DNA of 41,401 nucleotides, taken from Lachnospiraceae bacterium. GTDB taxonomy: Bacteria > Bacillota > Clostridia > Lachnospirales > Lachnospiraceae. The stretch lies in contig SVEF01000021.1 in NCBI GenBank assembly GCA_015057585.1, positions 1 through 41,401 on the forward strand, given 5' to 3'. The notes under the pieces were generated by a model. The model did not search any database and was not told the origin of the DNA. It saw only the letters and a program-made list of their open reading frames with translations. Of the stretch, positions 1 to 6,889 are shown piece after piece. Every line of letters begins with the position of its first letter. Within the stretch, counting starts at the first letter, position 1. Made by a program: the position numbers and the translations under genes.

Positions 1-79
1 TTCCATCAGGTGTGTCTGGATATACTCCGGATCTATAGAGTTCGACACATCTTTTCTTGAACTCATAACTGTAACGCAT
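1..79 (-). CDS. IS3-type transposase OrfA, N-terminal end (partial)
   Basis: Only the first 26 codons lie in the window; the gene runs off the left edge. The translation starts MRYSYEFKKRCVELYRSG and resembles the first helix of the helix-turn-helix OrfA proteins of IS3-family insertion sequences, which bind the element ends. The ATG at 79 has a strong AAGGAGG ribosome binding site about 8 bases upstream. That site lies inside a 15-bp hairpin (85-119). The family call rests on a short stretch, so it is likely but not certain; completeness of the element cannot be judged. Confidence 0.6.
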   Translation of the reverse strand, partial: MRYSYEFKKRCVELYRSGVYPDTPDG

Positions 80-84
80 AAAAA

Positions 85-119
85 TACCCTCCTTACTGGT
101 TCGTCCAGTAAAGAGGGTA
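85..119 (-). promoter_or_regulatory. hairpin covering the transposase ribosome binding site
   Basis: Two 15-base arms (85-99 and 105-119) are complementary with one mismatch around a 5-base loop. The AAGGAGG of the transposase lies in the arm nearest the start codon. In an mRNA reading in from outside, this hairpin would hide the ribosome binding site. IS10 and IS50 use this kind of structure to stop read-through transcripts from making transposase; that it works so here is inference. Confidence 0.65.
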
Positions 120-156
120 CATATCAACTTACCACCCTTTCAATGCTTATCTATAC

Positions 157-345
157 CAGTTCAGCCCGCGCCTATTCGCAAAGACACCTACGGTGACGCG
201 CATTCTAAAAAAACACAGAATGCGCTTGTTACCGCTGCTTCGCAGCTACTTTGCTCATATACGGTCGCTAACCCTGTGCAGCTATGCAAGCACAAAAATG
301 TACAAGCACATTTTGTGGTACTTGCATACTGCACAGGCTGAACTG
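157..345. repeat. nested inverted repeats in the rlmH-IS spacer
   Basis: Outer 10-bp arms (157-166 and 336-345) enclose three hairpins: a perfect 9-bp stem GCGCATTCT/AGAATGCGC at about 199-226, a short GCTGC-TTC-GCAGC hairpin near 235-247, and an imperfect stem whose 8-bp outer arms are 273-280 and 330-337. The outer right arm ends 2 bp before the rlmH stop. There is no T-run, so this is not a classic terminator. It may be the rest of an IS or MITE-like element, or a structured 3' end of the rlmH transcript. The spacer of about 225 bp holds no convincing gene. Confidence 0.6.
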
Positions 346-346
346 T

Positions 347-826
347 TTACTTATGATACGGTTCCCCATTCAATATCCGGTACGCTCTATAAATCTGCTC
401 CAGCAACACCACCCGCATCAATTGGTGCGGAAATGTCATCTTTGAGAAACTAAGAAGAAAATCCCCCTTCTTTGTCACCTCATCCCACAATCCCAGCGAA
501 CCTCCGATAACAAATACAATATGACTTGTCCCACGTACTCCCAGTTCACCAATCTTCTCCGACAATGCCTCGCTGGTCAGCTGTTTTCCGTTAATCGCCA
601 GAATACACACATACGCATCGTCCGGGATATATTTGAGCAGACGCTCCCCTTCCTTTTGCTTAATCTGCTCTTCCAGTGCCGCCGATGCTCCGTCCGGCGT
701 CTTCTCATCCGCCACTTCGATAATCTCTAACTTACAATATCTCGACAAGCGCTTTGCGTACTCCTCAATCGCACCCGTAAAATATTTCTCTTTTACTTTT
801 CCTACACACAAAACCGTAATCTTCAT
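347..826 (-). CDS. rlmH: 23S rRNA (pseudouridine-1915 N3) methyltransferase RlmH
   Basis: This 159-aa protein has the usual RlmH length and would methylate pseudouridine 1915 in helix 69 of 23S rRNA in assembled 70S ribosomes, using S-adenosylmethionine. It starts [15 protein letters not shown], has the SPOUT-class SAM-binding loop FVIGGSLGL at about residues 105-113, and ends with the family signature [15 protein letters not shown] longer reading frame exists upstream, but the ATG at 826 has an AGGAGG site at the right distance and matches the family start. The gene is separated from the upstream CBS gene by a terminator and a large palindrome, so it probably has its own promoter within about 830-940, although I could not pick one with confidence. 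It is single-copy housekeeping and appears intact. Confidence 0.95.
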   Translation of the reverse strand: MKITVLCVGKVKEKYFTGAIEEYAKRLSRYCKLEIIEVADEKTPDGASAALEEQIKQKEGERLLKYIPDDAYVCILAINGKQLTSEALSEKIGELGVRGTSHIVFVIGGSLGLWDEVTKKGDFLLSFSKMTFPHQLMRVVLLEQIYRAYRILNGEPYHK

Positions 827-942
827 ACCAATTTTTCCTCCTACCTTCCTGACAAACTTCTCCTGTTGTAGCAGAAGAAGACATATCATAGAAAACAAGC
901 CGTACAAGGGCATAAGAAAATCTTGCTCTTTCTTTTTCTGTT

Positions 943-1152
943 CTTTTTTCGTTTATCCCACGCTTTTGTAAGCCATGAACAACTTCCAATATCCGGACAA
1001 AACCGTAAGAAAACGTCGGTACTTAATGAGGTCAAGCGAATTTTCAAATTCGCTCGAATTTAGTACCGCTACGTTTTCGCCCGAGCGGGAGCGCGTTTTG
1101 GAAGGATATTGGAAGCTGTCATGGCTCCAAACCCATTACAAAACGAAAAAAG
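943..1152. repeat. about 210-bp imperfect palindrome, MITE-like
   Basis: Perfect paired arms are nested around one centre: 943-954 with 1141-1152 (12 bp), 971-978 with 1119-1126 (8 bp), 983-994 with 1104-1115 (12 bp), 1009-1016 with 1071-1078 (8 bp), 1018-1022 with 1063-1067 (5 bp), and 1035-1043 with 1046-1054 (9 bp, 2-base loop). A side hairpin CCCG-AG-CGGG lies at about 1080-1089. It sits between the CBS gene terminator and rlmH and codes for nothing plausible. A miniature inverted-repeat transposable element or a structured RNA would both fit. Confidence 0.8.
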
Positions 1153-1161
1153 ACCATATAT

Positions 1162-1191
1162 CAAAACAGGGCATGAATTCCTCACGCCCTG
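1162..1191 (-). terminator. intrinsic terminator after the CBS-domain gene
   Basis: On the minus strand a 10-bp stem (CAGGGCGTGA paired with TCATGCCCTG, one G-U pair) is followed by TTTTGATAT. It starts about 10 bp after the stop codon of the CBS gene and ends the rex-to-CBS operon. Confidence 0.85.
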
Positions 1192-1200
1192 CTGAATTTA

Positions 1201-2544
1201 CTAATTCTCTTCGGATTCTTCTTCCGTTTCTTCCTCCGGAAGCTTTGTCACCCTTGCAAGTGTAATCATCTTATTTTTCACCTCTAAGATGTCCATCTGC
1301 AGGCCATGCGAGTACACTGTCGCACGTTCATTCTCCTCCGGAATGTGGTCGAGTTCGGAAATCATCAGACCATTTAAGGTATCAAAATCCTCTTCCTCAA
1401 TTTCTATCTCCAGCGCCTCTGCCAGATCTTCTAAATTGGTCAGGCCCTTTACAAGATAGCTGCCGCTCTCCTCTAAGATAATATCCTCTTCCTCTGCATC
1501 GTACTCATCCTGGATATCACCTACGATTTCTTCCAGAAGGTCTTCCATCGTTACAAGTCCTGCGGTCTGACCATATTCATCAATGGCAATCGCCATATGG
1601 TTCTTCTTTTTTTGCATAGCACGGAACAACACATCCAGGCTCTGCGTATCCGGTATAAAATACGGCTTTCTTGCCACACTCTTTACCTTACGGTTCTTCA
1701 TTTTCTCCGGATTGCCGGAAAGGTACAGACGCATAACGTCCTTCATATGTAAAATACCGATGATATTTTCTACCGCATCCTCATACACAGGGAATCTGGA
1801 ATACGCAGCATCCATCATAAATTTCATGGCATCTACCAAAGACATGTCCGCATCGACCGCAATCATATTCTTACGGTGCGTCATAATGTCTTTTACTTCC
1901 TTGGCATCGAATTCGAAGATGTTATGAATCATCTCTGCCTCTTCTGCCTCGAGGACTCCGCTTTCCTGTGCCTCTGCTACAGTGGAAATCAGCTCTTCTT
2001 CTGTCACCAGTTCTTCATCTTCTGCCTTAATCCGGAAACACTTTAATATCCCGATTGTTACGGTTTCCACCAACCAGGCAAACGGAGCAAACAACACAAT
2101 CAATAGCCGCAACAGACCAGCTGTGGCAAATGCATAACCTTCTGCATGCTTGAATGCAATCTTTTTCGGAAGTTTCACCGCGAAAAGTTCTACCAGCAAC
2201 ACTAAAATCCCGGTAAATACTGCTGCCAAAATCCAGACAAAAAGTTCTTTGTCCGTAATCTTTTCCCAAATCCACTCCAGAAGGTCCGGCAAAATTCCTT
2301 TGACATAAGTCACCGTCATTCCTGCAAGCACCAGAATACGGATTAAATCCGTTACCGTTATGTAACGGCGATGACGTTCCAAAAGATACAACACCTTCTT
2401 CGCCTTACCATCGCCATCCTCTGCCCGCTTTTCAACCCCCGGTTCACTGACATTTTCGAATGCCGTAACCATCGCCTCAACAAGGGCACTGATTATCATC
2501 AATACTACCATCCACGTCACACCACGTATGGGAAGACCGTCCAT
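1201..2544 (-). CDS. CNNM/CorC-type membrane protein with CBS pair (hemolysin C family)
   Basis: This 447-aa membrane protein belongs to the CNNM/CorC group of divalent-cation transporters (often named hemolysin-related). It has hydrophobic segments at about residues 8-27, 65-85, 100-125 and 140-172, consistent with a DUF21-like domain. A CBS pair follows at about 215-345, with the typical SRFPVYEDAVENIIGILHMK and IDEYGQTAGLVTMEDLLEEI motifs. A CorC/HlyC C-terminal domain lies at about 350-435, and the tail is rich in Glu. The role in Mg2+ or Co2+ efflux is known for relatives, not shown here. The N-terminal membrane part is more divergent than in the second copy at 18002-19282. It is the last gene of the rex operon, 49 bp after ndoA, with an AAAGGAG site before its ATG. 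Confidence 0.85.
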   Translation of the reverse strand: MDGLPIRGVTWMVVLMIISALVEAMVTAFENVSEPGVEKRAEDGDGKAKKVLYLLERHRRYITVTDLIRILVLAGMTVTYVKGILPDLLEWIWEKITDKELFVWILAAVFTGILVLLVELFAVKLPKKIAFKHAEGYAFATAGLLRLLIVLFAPFAWLVETVTIGILKCFRIKAEDEELVTEEELISTVAEAQESGVLEAEEAEMIHNIFEFDAKEVKDIMTHRKNMIAVDADMSLVDAMKFMMDAAYSRFPVYEDAVENIIGILHMKDVMRLYLSGNPEKMKNRKVKSVARKPYFIPDTQSLDVLFRAMQKKKNHMAIAIDEYGQTAGLVTMEDLLEEIVGDIQDEYDAEEEDIILEESGSYLVKGLTNLEDLAEALEIEIEEEDFDTLNGLMISELDHIPEENERATVYSHGLQMDILEVKNKMITLARVTKLPEEETEEESEEN

Positions 2545-2593
2545 AAAATTTCATTTCTCCTTTTCGTAATAAACTAAGTTTGACCCGGACTTC

Positions 2594-2938
2594 TTATGTA
2601 TCCAGTGCAAAGCTGATTAACAATGCCCGGTTCACACGCATCAAAATGTCCTGGTCTAAGTGACAAACCTTTTCGCGGAGTCTTGACTTGTCAATCGTCC
2701 GCACCTGTTCCAATAATATCACAGAATCCTTTTCAATTCCATATCTTTTTGATAATTCAATATGCGTCGGAAGCTTCGCCTTGTGCATCTTTGAGGTAAT
2801 GGCTGCCACAATCACTGTGGGACTGTGTCGGTTCCCTACATCATTCTGCACTACAAGCACCGGACGGATACCTCCCTGTTCCGAACCGATGACCGGTCGC
2901 AGGTCCGCATAAAAAATATCGCCTCTCCGAATATTCAC
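2594..2938 (-). CDS. ndoA: MazF/NdoA-type mRNA endoribonuclease
   Basis: This 114-aa protein is a PemK/MazF-fold RNase of the NdoA (EndoA) type, which cuts single-stranded mRNA at short specific sites. It starts [23 protein letters not shown] and has the family motifs [13 protein letters not shown] and [11 protein letters not shown]. Arg and Ser/Thr residues of these motifs form the active site in B. subtilis EndoA. The start is GTG at 2938 with a weak GGAG about 11 bases upstream. In B. subtilis the antitoxin gene ndoAI lies between alr and ndoA. Here the 114-bp gap after alr has no open frame long enough for it, so the toxin has no adjacent antitoxin. Confidence 0.93.
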   Translation of the reverse strand: MNIRRGDIFYADLRPVIGSEQGGIRPVLVVQNDVGNRHSPTVIVAAITSKMHKAKLPTHIELSKRYGIEKDSVILLEQVRTIDKSRLREKVCHLDQDILMRVNRALLISFALDT

Positions 2939-3052
2939 TAAAATTCACGCTCCGTTTTTGGTATTAGCAGTTGCTTTATATCCCGAGTATTCCCTGCTTT
3001 TCCCTCGCGTATTCTTAATTTAGTGATTTTCGGTTTATTTCAAAAAAACAGT

Positions 3053-4231
3053 TTACTCCATCGGCAGCAGACTCCGTATTTCCGCTATCTTGCCTTCGCG
3101 GTAATAGACCCTCGGTACACGCCTTCCGATGTCACAAACAACTTCGTAATGAAACGAATTGCCAACCGTCGCTCCGATTTCCTCTGCCGAAATAAATTCT
3201 GCCCCGTCACGGCCCATCAGCGTTACCACATCGCCCTGCACCGCTTCCGGAATATCCGTCACATCCACCATGCACTGGTCCATGCAGATACGTCCCCGGA
3301 TCGGCGCAGATTTTCCGTGAATTAACACTCTTCCGGCATTGGAAAGTCCTCTTGGATAGCCATCGCCGTAACCAACCGGAAGCGTTGCCAACCTGGTCTC
3401 ACGTTCCGTCACATACGTTCCGCTGTATCCGATACCAACCCCTGCAGGTAATGTCTTAATCATGGAAATGTGAGTTTTAATCTCCATGGCCGGAGTCACG
3501 GGATAACGTTCCTTGGTGACCTCATCCGTCGGATACATGCCGTACATCGCAATTCCGAGCCTTGCCATATCCAGATTTCCTTCCGGAATATCGATAATTC
3601 CCGCACTGTTACACACATGGCGGCACGGAATTCGAATGCCTCTTTTTTCAAGCATTTCCAAAAATTCCAAATATTTTTTCAATTGATTCTTTGCAAATGT
3701 CTTATCAGATTCATCGGCCTTTGCAAAATGCGTAAACATACCGGATACTTCTACATGAGAGAGACGTGCAATCTCTGCCGCATCCTCCGCACTTTCCTCC
3801 GTACAAAGATATCCGATACGGCTCATACCGGTATCCACCTTGATATGAACCATTGCCTTCTTTCCAAGACGCGCTGCAATCCGGTCGTATTCCCTCGCCG
3901 TTTCCGACTGGAACACGGCCATCGTAATGTCATACCGGATGGCAAGTTCTGCCATTTCCGGTGCCGTATAGCCAAGCACCAAAATCGGCTTCGTAATTCC
4001 TGCCTTTCGCAGTTCCACGCCTTCCTCCGGAATCGCTACAGCAAATGCATCCACTAAATCGTCCACTGCCTTTGCAATCGGCACAGCTCCGTGTCCGTAC
4101 GCATCTGCCTTTACCACTGCCATCAGTCGTGTTCCCGGATGCAGCAATTCTTTTCCTTTGATAATATTGTCTCTGACCGCATCAAGCGACACATTGGCGC
4201 TGATGCGGAAATACTTCTGTGTTGTTTCCAA
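3053..4231 (-). CDS. alr: alanine racemase
   Basis: This 392-aa enzyme is a PLP-dependent alanine racemase that makes D-alanine for peptidoglycan. The PLP lysine is K41 in AVVKADAYGHG, and the second catalytic base is the Tyr of GIGYSGTYV at about residue 269. The N-terminal alpha/beta barrel spans about 10-245 and the C-terminal beta domain carries RGRICMDQCMVDVTD. Length and motifs are normal. The likely start is TTG at 4231, preceded by GAAGGGAG about 13 bases upstream; no in-frame ATG fits better. It lies 33 bp after nnr, within the rex operon. The order nnr (or acpS)-alr-ndoA is common in Firmicutes. Confidence 0.96.
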   Translation of the reverse strand: METTQKYFRISANVSLDAVRDNIIKGKELLHPGTRLMAVVKADAYGHGAVPIAKAVDDLVDAFAVAIPEEGVELRKAGITKPILVLGYTAPEMAELAIRYDITMAVFQSETAREYDRIAARLGKKAMVHIKVDTGMSRIGYLCTEESAEDAAEIARLSHVEVSGMFTHFAKADESDKTFAKNQLKKYLEFLEMLEKRGIRIPCRHVCNSAGIIDIPEGNLDMARLGIAMYGMYPTDEVTKERYPVTPAMEIKTHISMIKTLPAGVGIGYSGTYVTERETRLATLPVGYGDGYPRGLSNAGRVLIHGKSAPIRGRICMDQCMVDVTDIPEAVQGDVVTLMGRDGAEFISAEEIGATVGNSFHYEVVCDIGRRVPRVYYREGKIAEIRSLLPME

Positions 4232-4264
4232 GATAACGTATTAACTCCCTTCAGTTCCCGCGTT

Positions 4265-5812
4265 TTATTTACACAGTGCAAGCACTGCCGGAATTTCTTC
4301 CAAAATGTCACTGGCAATCATGGCTCTGGCACCTTTTACCTTTGCCGCAACGTCTCCTGCCATACCATGCAGATAACAGCCCATCACGGCTGCCATCACG
4401 GCATCGTTATCCTGTGCAAGATACCCCGCAATCATTCCCGCAAGCACATCGCCGCTGCCGGCCGTTGCCATTCCGTCATTTCCCGTGACATTGATATAAT
4501 CTGTTCTTCCGAACGATACAATCGTCCGCACATCTTTTTTTACAAAGATTATCTCATTATTATACGTACAAGCCGCACTGCTGTCAATGAGACTTCCCAC
4601 TAAATCCGCCATAGGAATTCCGGTTAGTCTGGACAACTCCATTTTATGCGGTGTTACAATCGTCTTTTTCGGAAGCATCGCCGCCAGACAATCCATTCTT
4701 TCCTGCACACCGGCACCTTCCGATACCCGCTCCGTGACCAATTTTGCCAATATATTCAGTGCATCCGCATCCATCACAAGCGGCACCTTACACTCCGCCA
4801 GCACATAATTGACCAGATGGGCACTCATCACCGATTGGGACAGTCCCGGACCGATTAAAATCACGCTCGCCCAGTCAACCGCTTCCCTGATGTTTTGCAC
4901 ATCCTCTTCGGAAATTCTGTCTTCCAAAGTATTGTATGTCGTAAGAATTGCCTCCGGAATTTGTCTTTGCAAGATTTCGCGGTTTTCTGCAGCCGTCAGG
5001 ATTCTGACCAGCCCCGCGCCCATACGATACGCTGCCGTTGCCGCAAAATAAGCCGCTCCGGACATGTCCTTTGACCCTGCAATGACCAAAGCCTTTCCGT
5101 AAGTTCCTTTGTGGGAATCCGGTCTGCGAATTGGCAGCATAACCTGTGACGGTTCCTCCACATAAAACCGTGTCATGTGCTCCGAAAGTCCGCCGGTGAA
5201 AAAGCCAATGTCCTCCACCTCTACCCGACCGCAATATTCCGTTCCCGGATACAAAAGACAGCCAACCTTTCGGAACCCGAAGGTTACCGTTACATCTGCT
5301 TTTACCGCGATACCCAGTACCTTTCCGTTATCCGCCGAAATTCCGGACGGAATATCCACCGCTACTACCGGTTTCCCGGAGGCATTGATGGCATCTGCCA
5401 TTGCATAAAACTCTCCGGCAAGCGGTCTGGTCAGCCCGATTCCGAACATGGCATCCAGCACCAGTCCATACCGGTCAAAATGCGGTTTCTTTACTATCTT
5501 GACACCGACACGCTTTGCAATCTTTAGCTGTTGCTTCGTCTCCTTTGTCGCATTTGTCTTCTCTCCGATGAGACACAGTTCTGCCGTATAGCCTTCCATA
5601 CACAAAATTCTGGCCGCCGCGATACCGTCGCCCCCATTGTTGCCGTATCCGCAAACCGCCAGAATTCTATCGTTCTTTCCACATAACTTTTTTACGTGAC
5701 GCACGACAGCCATGGCAGCCTTTTCCATCAGAACGCACGAAGGTATTCCGATAGTTTCTATGGTATACCGGTCAATCTCCTTCATCTGACCTGCTCCCAG
5801 TGCGTATTTCAT
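4265..5812 (-). CDS. nnr: bifunctional NAD(P)H-hydrate epimerase / ADP-dependent dehydratase
   Basis: This 515-aa protein repairs damaged, hydrated NADH and NADPH. The N-terminal YjeF_N domain (about 1-215) is the epimerase and contains VCGYGNNGGDGIAAARIL. The C-terminal domain (about 225-515) is a ribokinase-fold ADP-dependent dehydratase with GTYGKALVIAGSKDMSGAA and the nucleotide-binding motif NDGMATAGSGDVLAGM. Length fits the fused family. The ATG at 5812 has an AGGA-type site and follows acpS by 17 bp. Its place beside acpS, alr and rex matches the usual Firmicutes context; linkage with the NADH sensor Rex is functionally sensible, though a regulatory link is inference. Confidence 0.95.
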   Translation of the reverse strand: MKYALGAGQMKEIDRYTIETIGIPSCVLMEKAAMAVVRHVKKLCGKNDRILAVCGYGNNGGDGIAAARILCMEGYTAELCLIGEKTNATKETKQQLKIAKRVGVKIVKKPHFDRYGLVLDAMFGIGLTRPLAGEFYAMADAINASGKPVVAVDIPSGISADNGKVLGIAVKADVTVTFGFRKVGCLLYPGTEYCGRVEVEDIGFFTGGLSEHMTRFYVEEPSQVMLPIRRPDSHKGTYGKALVIAGSKDMSGAAYFAATAAYRMGAGLVRILTAAENREILQRQIPEAILTTYNTLEDRISEEDVQNIREAVDWASVILIGPGLSQSVMSAHLVNYVLAECKVPLVMDADALNILAKLVTERVSEGAGVQERMDCLAAMLPKKTIVTPHKMELSRLTGIPMADLVGSLIDSSAACTYNNEIIFVKKDVRTIVSFGRTDYINVTGNDGMATAGSGDVLAGMIAGYLAQDNDAVMAAVMGCYLHGMAGDVAAKVKGARAMIASDILEEIPAVLALCK

Positions 5813-5829
5813 ACTTCTTCCTGTCCTTT

Positions 5830-6189
5830 CTATTGTTCCGCCACAACATATGCCGTCGCATATTCCTTCGTGTTGGAAATCGATACATGAATCGCCGCAA
5901 TACCATGGGCTGACTGAAATGCCTTTGCTTCTCCGTATAAAACGGCATACGGCTTTCCCGATGGCTCTCTGAGCACCTCAATCTCAATCGGTGCAATTTT
6001 ACCAAAGCCGGTCCCAAACGCCTTTACGAGTGCTTCCTTCACCGCAAAATTTCCGGCAGCCCGTTGGGCATTGCCCGCAATCAGCTCCTGCTCTGCCTTT
6101 GTAAATATCCGGTTCAAAAAAGACTCCTTTTCGCAGGCTTTTTCTACCCGGTTTACTTCTATCAAATCCGTTCCGATACCAAAAATCAT
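5830..6189 (-). CDS. acpS: holo-[acyl-carrier-protein] synthase
   Basis: This 119-aa enzyme transfers 4'-phosphopantetheine from coenzyme A to a serine of acyl carrier protein, activating it for fatty acid synthesis. The metal-binding residues are D8 in GIGTDLIEV and E52 in NFAVKEALVKAFGTG. The C-terminal HVSISNTKEYATAYV strand is typical. Its ATG overlaps the rex stop by 4 bp (ATGA), which suggests translational coupling. The length is normal for the trimeric AcpS family. Confidence 0.96.
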   Translation of the reverse strand: MIFGIGTDLIEVNRVEKACEKESFLNRIFTKAEQELIAGNAQRAAGNFAVKEALVKAFGTGFGKIAPIEIEVLREPSGKPYAVLYGEAKAFQSAHGIAAIHVSISNTKEYATAYVVAEQ

Positions 6190-6824
6190 GCTTCTTCCTC
6201 TGCTGCTCTCTTTTTATATGAAAGACGCATCAGGCTCTCCGTCAAATGGACGTTTTCCTGCACTACATGCGGAGGAAGATTCAAATCCGTTGGAGTAAAA
6301 TTCCAAATGGCATTGACACCGCATTTTACCAAAAGCGCCGCAAGCTGCGGAGCCTGTGCCTTTGGTACGGTCAGTGCCGCAATATCCACCGGGTTCTCAT
6401 TTAAGAACTGCTCCAGCCCGTCTATATGAAGCACTGTATGATTCCTGACGTTCTTTCCCACAACCTTTGGGTCCACATCAAAAATACCGGCAAATTCAAA
6501 GCCTCTTTTTTCAAACGACATGGAATTGGCAAGTGCCATTCCAAGATTACCCGCACCGATAATAATCAGGCGGTTCTTCCGGTCAAGACCTAAAATCTTT
6601 CCGATTTCCGTATACAAATATTCCACCTGATAGCCATAGCCCTGCTGACCAAAGCCACCGAAATTATTTAAATCCTGCCGAATCTGAGATGCTGTTACCC
6701 CCATTTTCTCACTTAACTCTTTGGAAGAAATCCGCACAACATCATGTGCCAGCAATTCCCCCAGGTATCTGTAATAACGCGGTAAACGCTTGATTACCGC
6801 AACTGAGATATTTTTGTTCTGCAT
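6186..6824 (-). CDS. rex: redox-sensing transcriptional repressor Rex
   Basis: This 212-aa repressor senses the NADH/NAD+ ratio and controls fermentation and respiration genes. The N-terminal winged helix (about 1-80) contains ISSKELSEKMGVTASQIRQDL and the Rex signature NNFGGFGQQGYGY. The Rossmann domain carries the dinucleotide loop GAGNLG at 90-95. The C-terminal helix LTESLMRLSY is the domain-swap helix. The ATG at 6824 follows GGAGGGGG. It is the first gene of its operon, 23 bp downstream of a likely start site from the promoter at 6854-6882. No clear Rex palindrome overlaps that promoter, so autoregulation is not evident. Confidence 0.96.
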   Translation of the reverse strand: MQNKNISVAVIKRLPRYYRYLGELLAHDVVRISSKELSEKMGVTASQIRQDLNNFGGFGQQGYGYQVEYLYTEIGKILGLDRKNRLIIIGAGNLGMALANSMSFEKRGFEFAGIFDVDPKVVGKNVRNHTVLHIDGLEQFLNENPVDIAALTVPKAQAPQLAALLVKCGVNAIWNFTPTDLNLPPHVVQENVHLTESLMRLSYKKRAAEEEA

Positions 6825-6853
6825 GGGTAACCCCCTCCTTTCTCCTAGCGAAA

Positions 6854-6882
6854 ATTATACGCTATCGTTATTTTTTTGTCAA
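6854..6882 (-). promoter_or_regulatory. consensus sigma-A promoter of the rex operon
   Basis: On the minus strand TTGACA (6877-6882) and TATAAT (6854-6859) are both perfect, with a 17-bp spacer. It lies 30 bp upstream of the rex start codon, and its -35 end almost touches the stop codon of the upstream gene. Confidence 0.92.
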
Positions 6883-6889
6883 TTTTCCG

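Noticed and set aside
193-453. 86-aa plus-strand open frame near the left end
   Set aside because: It runs through hairpins and into the opposite strand of rlmH, with no ribosome site.
975-1265. 96-aa plus-strand open frame over the palindrome
   Set aside because: It is formed by the inverted repeats and overlaps the CBS gene end on the opposite strand.
2939-3052. Possible ndoAI antitoxin gene between alr and ndoA
   Set aside because: The 114-bp gap has no frame with a start, ribosome site and adequate length on the minus strand.
6854-6882. Rex operator at the rex promoter
   Set aside because: No TTGTGA/TCACAA or TTAACAA-type palindrome is present.
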